Shown here: positions 10,266 to 16,881 of the stretch, one piece after another | Layout of the letters: each line of letters starts with the position of its first letter | How positions within the stretch are numbered: position 1 is the stretch's first letter | Origin: JBOGTC01 sp050692055 | GTDB taxonomy: Bacteria > Chloroflexota > Limnocylindria > QHBO01 | Direction: 5' to 3' | Assembly: GCA_050692055.1 (NCBI GenBank) | Contig: JBOGTC010000039.1 | Coordinates: 14,314 to 78,313, forward strand | Length of the DNA: 64,000 bases | The notes under the pieces: generated by a model | The model's input: only the letters and a program-made list of their open reading frames with translations | What the model was told of the DNA's origin: nothing | Database searches by the model: none | Made by a program: the position numbers and the translations under genes

Positions 10266-10748
10266 ATGACGATGCCCGTCCTGCCGGACCAGATCACGAT
10301 CGGCGAGCTCGCCGCCCGCAGTGGCGTGGCGACGTCGGCGCTGCGCTTCTATGAGGCGAGCGGCCTGATCGTTGCCGAGCGCAGCGGGGGAAACCAGCGC
10401 CGGTACGCCCGCCCCGTACTGCGGCGCGTGGCGTTCATCCGCGCGGCGCAGCAGGTGGGCCTCTCGCTCGACGAGATCCGCGAGGCGCTGGCGCGGCTGC
10501 CGAGCGACCGGACGCCCGACAAGCGCGATTGGGAGCGGCTCGCGCGCGCCTGGCGCGGGCGGCTGGATCAGCGGATCACCGAGCTGGAGCGGCTGCGTGA
10601 CAGCCTCACCGGCTGCATCGGCTGCGGCTGCCTATCCCTCCGGCGATGCGGGCTCCTCAACCGCGACGACCGGGTGGCTGCGCGCGGCGCCGGCGCTCGA
10701 TACCTGCTCGGGGACAGTGCCGCCGCCGCACCGCTTGGGCCCGCGTAG
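10266..10748 (+). CDS. soxR: Redox-sensitive transcriptional activator SoxR
   Basis: 160 residues. MerR-type winged helix at the N-terminus ('TIGELAARSGVATSALRFYE', 'GGNQRRYARPVLRRVAFIRA'), a dimerisation helix, and the diagnostic [2Fe-2S] cluster motif Cys117-x2-Cys120-x-Cys122-x5-Cys128 ('CIGCGCLSLRRC'). Oxidation of the cluster by redox-cycling compounds or superoxide activates transcription. The -10-like box TATGCT lies 5 nt before the ATG, so the gene is probably leaderless. It is divergent from the BNR-repeat gene across a shared operator region, the typical MerR-family arrangement. No soxS is present, as in most non-enteric bacteria where SoxR acts directly on its targets. Confidence 0.95.
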   Translation: MTMPVLPDQITIGELAARSGVATSALRFYEASGLIVAERSGGNQRRYARPVLRRVAFIRAAQQVGLSLDEIREALARLPSDRTPDKRDWERLARAWRGRLDQRITELERLRDSLTGCIGCGCLSLRRCGLLNRDDRVAARGAGARYLLGDSAAAAPLGPA

Positions 10749-11194
10749 AACCGGCGGGTTCATCCGGCGTCGACAGCCGCGCGGCGAGGCGAGGCCCCGC
10801 AAGGGTGCTGCGGTGCTTCCGGCGCGGGCCACGTCGCTTCAATGCTCGTGCTGTGCAACGTATCGGGGCTGGCCGCGGCTGAAGGAGCAGGCTGCCTCCA
10901 TCAATGTGTCGTCACCGCGGCAGTGATGCGAGCTGCTGGCCGGCATCGGTCGCTCGCGCTCGGATAAGTTGCAGGAGCGAGGCATAAGCACGAGCTGACC
11001 GGGGCCGGTACGTGCGCCGGGGTCCCGGGGCGAGGGCTGACCGCGCCCGGCCCCAGCCGCCGCCCGCGCGGGCAGAGCGGCCCGATCGCCGAGACCGACG
11101 CCGAAGCTGACGCCACGAGCCGCTGGCACGACCGATGCTCATGGATGGCACATGACGGAACACACGGCACGAACGGCCAGGAGGAGGCGTCCAG
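10749..11194 (+). other. Intergenic stretch, no gene recognised
   Basis: About 445 bp between soxR and a small basic protein gene. Open frames on both strands are arginine/proline-rich shadows without start signals or similarity to anything I know. No tRNA, clear terminator or repeat was found. Confidence 0.6.
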
Positions 11195-11353
11195 ATGCCA
11201 GCCGGAGCCAGCAAGAAGCGGGAACGGCAGTACGAGCACATCAAGGAGAGCTACGAGGACAGGGGCGTCTCGAAGGACGAGGCAGAGGAGCGCGCGGCTC
11301 GGACGGTGAACAAGGAGCGTCGCGAGTCGGGCGAGACCAAGAGCAAGAAGTAA
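11195..11353 (+). CDS. Small basic protein of the plasmid-stabilisation-like family
   Basis: 52 residues, below the usual ORF cut-off, but with a strong ribosome site (GGAGGAGG about 6 nt before the ATG). The protein is highly charged: 'KKRERQYEHIKESYEDRG' followed by an Asp/Glu/Arg-rich helix and a Lys/Ser tail. This KRERQYEHIK pattern is widespread in actinobacteria and relatives, where it is often annotated as a 'plasmid stabilization protein', without real evidence for that role. Predicted to be one or two amphipathic helices; it may bind nucleic acid. The DUF1360 remnant follows closely. Confidence 0.8.
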   Translation: MPAGASKKRERQYEHIKESYEDRGVSKDEAEERAARTVNKERRESGETKSKK

Positions 11354-11393
11354 CGCCCGAGGGCTACGCGCCGCCGGAGCAGGCAGTTCGCTC

Positions 11394-11645
11394 CGCGGCT
11401 ACGGGCTGCTGATCGCCGCCTTCAACCTGCTCTTCGGCGGCCTGTTGGTCGTGGCTGCGGCCCGCGGGCGGCTGCCGCGCCGCGTGGAGCCGTGGGATGT
11501 GCTGCTACTCGGCGTGGCGACGCACAAGCTGAGCCGGCTCGTCACCAAGGGCTTCGTGGCTGCCACCTTCAGCGTCGTCGCCCTGAGCGACTTCCTGCAC
11601 CTGGCCTACGAGCAGGCAAAGCGCACGAGCGGCCAAGCGCGCTGA
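11394..11645 (+). pseudogene. DUF1360 membrane protein remnant with an internal deletion
   Basis: From about 11394 the frame reads like the start of DUF1360 proteins ('GYGLLIAAFNLLFGGLL', then 'VLLLGVATHKLSRLVTK'). It then jumps straight to what looks like the end of the family ('FSVVALSDFLHLAYEQAKR') and stops at 11645. The middle of the family, normally about 60-70 residues including the conserved 'SPLRAPF'-type loop and the 'CPFCLGQW' helix, is missing, with the junction near base 11550. No ATG precedes the conserved region; only TTG/GTG codons at 11445-11451 exist. I read this as an in-frame deletion remnant. A small functional two-helix protein cannot be excluded. Confidence 0.6.
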
Positions 11646-12031
11646 GCGGGGGTCCTGGCGCGAGCCAGCCCACGGGCTAGCAAGACCACAGCAAGCCGCA
11701 GTGCGGCTGAACCAGCACGGAGGAGGGCTCCGGTTGTCGAATAGCCGAATCCACGGCTCGGATCGCACGCGAGCTCCTATCTCATGTGCCCGTTCACCCG
11801 TGGGACTGCTGAACAGCCCGCGAGGAGCCGATCAGCCCTGAGACTCCATGACCCGGCGAACTTGCCGCTGGTGCAAGTTGGGCGGCGACCAGCGGGCCGA
11901 TGCTGCCGCTGAGGCCGTCGATGACCCCGCCTATTTGCCGCAGGTGCCAACTGTAGCGGTCATCTGGGTCCACCGGGCGCTGGGAAGCGCGCGTAGCTTG
12001 CCTGGTCAGCAGATTGATCAGGTCATCGGAT

Positions 12032-12145
12032 GCGGCTGGCAGCTCCCGGCTGGCAGCTCCCGGCTCGCAGGGCCCGGTTCGCAGCGCCCGGCTCGCAGCT
12101 TCCGGCTCGCAGCTCGCGGCTCCCATCTCGCGGCTCACAGTTAGC
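12032..12145. repeat. 14-bp tandem repeat (minisatellite), about 8 units
   Basis: Units of 14 bp with consensus GCAGCTCCCGGCTC. The GCAG phase mark recurs at 12039, 12053, 12067, 12081, 12095, 12109, (CCAT) 12123 and (ACAG) 12137. The period is not a multiple of three and both strands give low-complexity frames, so it is not coding. It lies in about 500 bp (11646-12147) between the DUF1360 remnant and a tiny membrane-protein gene; the rest of that stretch shows no gene. Confidence 0.9.
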
Positions 12146-12147
12146 GG

Positions 12148-12237
12148 TTACGGCCCGCGACGGGAGCGGCCGTAGCCGAAGTAGCCCAGCAGGGCGAGGA
12201 CGACGAGCACGATGATGATGATCCAGAGCAGGTCCAT
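12148..12237 (-). CDS. 29-residue single-pass membrane peptide
   Basis: An ATG at 12237 is preceded by AAGGAGG with a 5-nt spacer (ACCTC), a near-perfect ribosome site. The 29-residue product begins MDLLW, then has a hydrophobic helix of about 17 residues rich in Ile/Val/Leu, then 'GYFGYGRSRRGP', giving a short basic cytoplasmic tail. It is far too short for standard gene callers. Similar tiny helices with a GYFG/GYGR tail are common in high-GC bacteria but have no assigned role. The gene may follow the zinc-peptidase gene on the same strand, though a hairpin lies between them. Confidence 0.75.
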   Translation of the reverse strand: MDLLWIIIIVLVVLALLGYFGYGRSRRGP

Positions 12238-12272
12238 GAGGTCCTCCTTTCGCGGGCAGCACTAGCAGGATG

Positions 12273-12292
12273 CGCGCCGGGAGGCCGGCGCG
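12273..12292 (-). terminator. Hairpin after the zinc-peptidase gene
   Basis: Perfect 8-bp stem CGCGCCGG/CCGGCGCG with a 4-nt loop GAGG, 3 bp beyond the peptidase stop codon. No U-tract follows, so it may act as an mRNA 3' end stabiliser or a weak terminator. Confidence 0.5.
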
Positions 12293-12295
12293 AAC

Positions 12296-13180
12296 CTACA
12301 GATCGCCCTCGAACGTGTCGCACGCGCCGGGATCGGCCGTCTCGAGCCCCGTGGTGAACCATTCCTGGCGCTGCTCCGACGAGCCATGGGTCCACGACTC
12401 GGGAGTGACCCGGCCCTGCGTCGCCTCCTGGATGCGATCGTCGCCAACGGCGGCCGCGGCCGAGAGCGCCTGGTCGATCTGGTCGCGCGTCAGTGGCTCG
12501 ATGAGTCCGGTCTCGACGGCGTTTCCGGCCCACACCCCGGCGTAGCAATCAGCCTGCAGCTCCACGCGCACGGCCTCGCCTTCGGCACCGGCATCGCGAC
12601 CGGCGGATTGCAGGATGCCCGTGAGGTTCTGAACGTGGTGGCCATACTCGTGGGCGATGACGTATGCCTGTGCGAGCGGCCCACCCTCCGCGCCGAACGT
12701 GCTGCTCAGCTGGTCGAAGAAGCCCAGATCGACGTAGATGTTCTGATCTGTGGGGCAGTAGAAGGGGCCGACCTGGCTCGACGCCGTGCCGCAGCCGGTC
12801 GCGACAGCATCGCTGAAGAAGGTGGTCTGTGCCTCTGCGTAGCCTTCACCGAAGGATGCGGGAAAAGCATTGGTCCAGTAGGCCTGCACGCTGTTGACGT
12901 AGCCCACGATGCGGCAGTCGTCGCGCTCGTTGGCATCCGCCCCTGTCTGGCACTCGGAGAGGGTCTCGCCACTGCCGTCAAGGGTCGTGTCCTCGAGGGA
13001 GCCGAGCGGTGCGCCACCGAGGTTCCCGCTGAGCAGCACGATGGCCACGAGCAGGATCAGCCCGCCGATGCCGCCGACCCCGCCAAGCGCCATGCCGCGG
13101 CCACCGATACGGCCCATGCGCCGGCCGCGCAGGTCCCGCACCTGGCCGGGATCGAGCCGCGCGCGACGCCGGAAGGTCAC
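12296..13180 (-). CDS. Neutral zinc metallopeptidase (YpfJ family)
   Basis: 294 residues. Cytoplasmic basic N-terminus, one glycine-rich membrane helix at about 31-51, then a periplasmic/extracellular domain. The zinc motif 'HEYGHH' is at residues 177-182, and further family marks are 'YWTNAFPASFGEGY', 'FYCPTDQNIYVDLGFFDQL', 'ELQADCYAGVWAG' and 'HGSSEQRQEWFTTGL'. This matches the putative neutral zinc metallopeptidase family (YpfJ), whose substrates are unknown. Single-gene unit with a hairpin just downstream. Confidence 0.93.
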   Translation of the reverse strand: MTFRRRARLDPGQVRDLRGRRMGRIGGRGMALGGVGGIGGLILLVAIVLLSGNLGGAPLGSLEDTTLDGSGETLSECQTGADANERDDCRIVGYVNSVQAYWTNAFPASFGEGYAEAQTTFFSDAVATGCGTASSQVGPFYCPTDQNIYVDLGFFDQLSSTFGAEGGPLAQAYVIAHEYGHHVQNLTGILQSAGRDAGAEGEAVRVELQADCYAGVWAGNAVETGLIEPLTRDQIDQALSAAAAVGDDRIQEATQGRVTPESWTHGSSEQRQEWFTTGLETADPGACDTFEGDL

Positions 13181-13237
13181 GTCCCTGGATTCAGCAAGTC
13201 GCGGACCGCAGCCGAGCGCGCGCTGGCCATGCGTCGC

Positions 13238-13339
13238 TCAACGCTCCGGATAGCCGCGCTCGCCGATCCGCTGCTTGCGTCGCAGAAACCAGAAGATTCC
13301 GAACAGTTGGGCACCCACCGCGCCCAGGATCGCTGCCAT
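13238..13339 (-). CDS. Possible 33-residue membrane peptide
   Basis: An ATG at 13339 opens a 33-codon frame with one hydrophobic helix ('AAILGAVGAQLFGIFWFL') followed by a basic tail ('RRKQRIGERGY'). No clear ribosome site precedes it and no homologue is known to me. It lies in the roughly 340-bp space between the zinc peptidase and the divergent histidine kinase, which otherwise shows nothing definite. Confidence 0.35.
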   Translation of the reverse strand: MAAILGAVGAQLFGIFWFLRRKQRIGERGYPER

Positions 13340-13522
13340 GAGGCGTACCAGATGCAAATGCAAGACACGGGCCGCGATCCGGCCTCGGGGGCGCGATCCG
13401 TGACAGTGGCATGCTCGTTGCAGGAGGGCGAGCAAGCGAAGGGGGAGTCGGAGGATAATCGTGGTGTGCCCATCGGGTCCCGAGTGGCCGACGGTTGAGA
13501 TGGCCGTTGACGGCGCCCTGAC

Positions 13523-15400
13523 GTGAGTGCCGCCGACTTTCTGAGCGGACTCACGGAGCTCGTCTTCCTGGTCGTGTTCGCCGTCGTCGCCTGGCAGGCC
13601 GTTCGTCGACCGCGCTGGGCGCACATCGACATCGCCGCCTTCTTCGGCGTCATCGCCTTCGTCCTGCTCGCCGGCGACGTTGCCGAGCTCATCGGCCAGG
13701 CAGACGCGCCAGTGATGCAGTACCTGGCTTACGCCGGGGTCAGCGCCCTGCCCTATATCCTGCTGCGGCTCGTCGATGACTTTCGCCGCCAGCCGACGTG
13801 GCTGATGGTGCTCAGCCCAATCGCCCTGGTGGGCATGGTCGCCGCGTCGGTCGCGGTCGGGCTTCCTTGGCCGGCGTGGGTTCAGATCCTGCCGGTGATC
13901 TACTTCGTGCTGCTGGGGAGCTATGCCGCCGCCGCGTTCTCCCGGGAGGCGACGAGGAGCACCAGCGTGACCCAGCGCCGCATGCAGGCCGTGGCGGTCG
14001 GAGCCGGGCTCATCGCCCTGGTGCTCGCTCTGGTGGGCGTCGGGATCGTGCTGCCTGCCGTCCGGGAGGCGCTTTCGCTGGTCACTGACCTGCTGATCCT
14101 CACCGCCGCCCTGGCCTTCTTCGTGGGCTTCGCTCCACCTCGACTCCTGCGGCGCGCGTGGCAGGTGCCGGCGCTGCGCGACCTGCTGAATCGGTCCAGT
14201 GACCTGATCCGCGAGCCCGATACGCGCGAGGTCGTCGCCGAGCTCTCGCGCCTCGCGGTGGATGCCACCGGCTCGCACGGCGCGTCGATCGGCCTGTGGG
14301 ACGCGGAAGCCAACCTCCTGCGCTACTCGGCCGCCGACGGATCGACGTACGAGGCCGGCCCGGAGGAGTTCATCGCGGGTCGAGCATTCAGCGCGCAGCG
14401 GCCAGTTCTTGCGGAGGATGCCGCCCGCATCGATCCGGCACACGCCGCGGAATACGAGGCATCCGGCGCGAGCGCGGTGCTCGCCGCGCCGATCACGGCG
14501 AGCGAGCGGCGCATCGGCGTCCTGTCCGTCTACGCAGAGCGCGCCCCCATCTTTGCCTATGACGACCTCGAGCTGGTTCGCCTGCTTGCCGAGCAGTCCG
14601 CCGTGGTCCTCGAGGGCCAGGGCCTCGTGCGCGATGCCGCCCGTGTCGAGGCCCGCGAGCAGGCCGCTCGCCTCAAGGACGACTTCCTGTCTGCCGTCGC
14701 GCACGATCTGCGAACGCCGGTGACGACCCTGCTGCTCAACGCGGAGCTGCTGGACCGGGCCCTGGGCGATGCGACCGAGGAACGCCAGGCCCGCCGGCTC
14801 GAGAGCCTCGTGCGCGAGGCGAAGCGCCTGAAGTCACTCGTGCATGACTATCTCGACCTGACGCGCGCCGAGCACGGCGGGCTGGTGGCGCGACGAGAGC
14901 GGCGGGACCTCGTGGAGCTCGCGCGCCAGGCAGTGGAGGAGCGGCTCGTTGAGCGACACACGATACGGCTCTCCAACGAGGGCCAGGTCATCGGCGCATT
15001 CGACGCGCTGCGCATCCGTCAGCTCGTCGACAATCTCCTCGACAACGCGATCAAGTACAGCCCGCGCGGCGGCGACATCGAGGTGCGAGTGTGGTCCGAT
15101 GGAAGCCTCGTCCACCTGTCGGTGCGCGACCCGGGGATCGGGATCGAGCCGCCCGACATGCCGAGGCTCTTCGGCCGGTTCCATCGGGGCCAGAACGTGG
15201 ACGACCGCCGCTTCCAGGGAGTGGGCCTGGGCCTCTACCTGTGCCGGAGGATCGTCGAGGAGCACGATGGCACGATTGCTGCAGCCAGCGAGCCCGGCCA
15301 GGGAACCACGATCACCGCCACCTTCGACACGACAGGACCGATGTCCAGCAATACCCAGCCCGCGCGATCCAGCACGCCGACCCGGGTTGCCGATGACTAA
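13523..15400 (+). CDS. Membrane-anchored sensor histidine kinase (multi-TM + GAF + HisKA + HATPase)
   Basis: 625 residues from a GTG. About seven membrane helices fill residues 5-225, with no large extracellular loop, so it may sense within or near the membrane. A GAF domain follows (about 240-370, 'SHGASIGLWDAEANLLRYSA' to 'LAEQSAVVLEGQG'). The phospho-acceptor is His394 in 'SAVAHDLRTPVTTLLLN', and the ATPase has 'RQLVDNLLDNAIKYSP' (N box), 'VRDPGIGIEPPDM' (G1), 'GRFHRG' (F box) and 'GVGLGLYLCRRIVEEH' (G2). The gene overlaps the next receiver gene by 8 bp, so they act together. A short frame ending GTGA over the start codon is discussed in the findings. Confidence 0.94.
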   Translation: MSAADFLSGLTELVFLVVFAVVAWQAVRRPRWAHIDIAAFFGVIAFVLLAGDVAELIGQADAPVMQYLAYAGVSALPYILLRLVDDFRRQPTWLMVLSPIALVGMVAASVAVGLPWPAWVQILPVIYFVLLGSYAAAAFSREATRSTSVTQRRMQAVAVGAGLIALVLALVGVGIVLPAVREALSLVTDLLILTAALAFFVGFAPPRLLRRAWQVPALRDLLNRSSDLIREPDTREVVAELSRLAVDATGSHGASIGLWDAEANLLRYSAADGSTYEAGPEEFIAGRAFSAQRPVLAEDAARIDPAHAAEYEASGASAVLAAPITASERRIGVLSVYAERAPIFAYDDLELVRLLAEQSAVVLEGQGLVRDAARVEAREQAARLKDDFLSAVAHDLRTPVTTLLLNAELLDRALGDATEERQARRLESLVREAKRLKSLVHDYLDLTRAEHGGLVARRERRDLVELARQAVEERLVERHTIRLSNEGQVIGAFDALRIRQLVDNLLDNAIKYSPRGGDIEVRVWSDGSLVHLSVRDPGIGIEPPDMPRLFGRFHRGQNVDDRRFQGVGLGLYLCRRIVEEHDGTIAAASEPGQGTTITATFDTTGPMSSNTQPARSSTPTRVADD

Positions 15401-15755
15401 CCATCCGGTCCTGGTAGTTGACGATGACGCCGGGGTGCGCGATGCCGTGCGCGATCTGCTCGAGATCGAGGGCTATCCGGTGGTCACCGCAGGGGACGGT
15501 GCCGCGGCGCTGCGGCTGGTCGATCAGCGCCGGCCGCGGCTTGTCCTCCTCGACATGCGCATGCCCGGCGTCGACGGCTGGGGCTTCGCCCAGCTGCTCA
15601 GGGAGCGCGGGATCCAGCTGCCGGTCGTGGTCATGACCGCGGCCGCAGATGCGGTGGCGTGGGCGCGCGAGATCGGAGCGGACGGCCACCTGTCGAAGCC
15701 GTTCGAGGTGACCGACCTGCTCGAGGTCGTCACCCGCCACAGCACGGCGGACTAG
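15393..15755 (+). CDS. Stand-alone response-regulator receiver protein
   Basis: 120 residues, receiver domain only. Acidic cluster Asp10-Asp12, phosphoacceptor Asp54 in 'VLLDMRMPG', Thr82 in 'VVMTAAA', Lys102 in 'LSKPF'. It starts 8 bp before the end of the kinase gene, so it is its direct partner. With no output domain it must work by protein contact, for example with the c-di-GMP proteins downstream (inference). Its stop codon shares the CTAG tetranucleotide with the stop of the convergent esterase gene. Confidence 0.93.
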   Translation: MTNHPVLVVDDDAGVRDAVRDLLEIEGYPVVTAGDGAAALRLVDQRRPRLVLLDMRMPGVDGWGFAQLLRERGIQLPVVVMTAAADAVAWAREIGADGHLSKPFEVTDLLEVVTRHSTAD

Positions 15756-16789
15756 GAGAGGCGCTCGGCAAGCCACCCGACGGCGAGCGGGTAACGCCAC
15801 TCGATGCCGGAATGCGTGCCTTCGAAAAGCTCGAAGCGCACGATGGGTTCGCCGATGCCGAGCGCATCCAGCTCCCCACGGAAGGCCTCCGCACCGAGAT
15901 CAAGGTAGAAGTCGTCGCCGCGGCCCGCGTCGATCCACGCCGCCCGCAGCGAGCGGAGTGCATCCGCGTGTGCGGGTGCCATGCGAACCGGGTCCCAGGC
16001 CAGCCATCGGTCCCAGACCTCCGGAAGCAGGCGGCCGGTGGCGGTCTCGAACGGCAGGCGAACAGTGCCGTCGCCATCGGTCGAGTAGCAGGCGGCCATG
16101 CAGTAGGCGTTGAGCAGCGCGCCATCGGTCTTGCGGGAGCGACCGGGCCGTGAGCGGAAGTCGGCCCAGAAGGCGTCGTACGAGCCGTCGTAGTCGTCCC
16201 GCAGCGCGCGAGCGGCCTCGCGCAGATCGGGCACGTAGCAGACCTCGAACAGCGCGTCCCCGGCGTGCGTGGCCAGGCCGCCGAACAGGTCCGGCCGCAG
16301 CATCGGCGTGACCATGGCGCCATAGCCACCCGATGACTTGCCTGCCACGCCGCGGTGCGCGGCCTCGTCGAACGTCCGATAGCGCGCGTCGACGAACGGC
16401 ACGACCTCGTCGCACAGGTAGGTGTGGTAGCGACCGGTCCCCGGCGAGTCGAGAAACTGCGAGCCGCCCAGGCTGGTCCAGGCATCAACGAAGACGACGA
16501 TCGCCGGTGAGACGCCATCGGTGGCGAAGGCCGCGTCCAGCAGCTCGATCGGGCTCTGCGCAACGGCCTTGCGGTTGCGCCACATGTCGACCTGCCCGGT
16601 GAGGCCCTGCAGCACATACACGGAGGGATAGCGCCGCCCGCTATCTGGGTCGTAGCCCGGAGGCGTGTAGACATACAGCGGGCGCAGGTGTGGATCGCCG
16701 AGCGGATTGGCGGTGAGCGCCTGGCTGTCGATGACGTGCTCATCGAGCCGGCCGGCCCACGCGTGGCCCCAAGGCGGCGAGAGGTCCAT
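15752..16789 (-). CDS. Alpha/beta-hydrolase of the esterase D family (PF00756)
   Basis: 345 residues, no signal peptide. The fold marks are 'RYPSVYVLQGLTGQ' (oxyanion strand), the nucleophile elbow 'GKSSGGYGAM' with its second Ser as likely nucleophile, and 'FEGTHSGIEWRYPLAVGWL' carrying the catalytic His near the C-terminus. The family includes S-formylglutathione hydrolases, mycolyltransferases and enterochelin esterases; substrate cannot be told. A TACGCT -10-like box lies 7 nt upstream of the ATG, so the gene is probably leaderless. Its last 4 bp overlap the stop of the receiver gene on the other strand. Confidence 0.85.
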   Translation of the reverse strand: MDLSPPWGHAWAGRLDEHVIDSQALTANPLGDPHLRPLYVYTPPGYDPDSGRRYPSVYVLQGLTGQVDMWRNRKAVAQSPIELLDAAFATDGVSPAIVVFVDAWTSLGGSQFLDSPGTGRYHTYLCDEVVPFVDARYRTFDEAAHRGVAGKSSGGYGAMVTPMLRPDLFGGLATHAGDALFEVCYVPDLREAARALRDDYDGSYDAFWADFRSRPGRSRKTDGALLNAYCMAACYSTDGDGTVRLPFETATGRLLPEVWDRWLAWDPVRMAPAHADALRSLRAAWIDAGRGDDFYLDLGAEAFRGELDALGIGEPIVRFELFEGTHSGIEWRYPLAVGWLAERLS

Positions 16790-16796
16790 GGCCGGC

Positions 16797-16802
16797 AGCG
16801 TA
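16797..16802 (-). promoter_or_regulatory. -10 box of the esterase gene (leaderless)
   Basis: TACGCT on the minus strand, 7 nt before the ATG at 16789; no ribosome site in between. Confidence 0.5.
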
Positions 16803-16867
16803 GCAGGACCCGCGGCCGGACCATCGTCCCGTACCGACGGCCCATGGCAGTACCCCCCGGCGGGCCG

Positions 16868-16873
16868 TAGCGT
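16868..16873 (+). promoter_or_regulatory. -10 box of the diguanylate cyclase gene (leaderless)
   Basis: TAGCGT on the plus strand, 8 nt before the ATG at 16882. This supports 16882 rather than the in-frame TTG at 16873 as the start. It is divergent from the esterase promoter about 65 bp away. Confidence 0.5.
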
Positions 16874-16881
16874 TGGCCCAA

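Noticed and set aside
10839..11244. Minus-strand frames of 96-112 residues after soxR
   Set aside because: Overlapping frames of equal quality, Arg/Ser/Pro-rich, no ribosome site and no recognisable domain.
12023..12262. A 79-residue frame through the 14-bp repeat
   Set aside because: The period is not a multiple of three, there is no ribosome site, and the better-supported 29-residue gene overlaps it.
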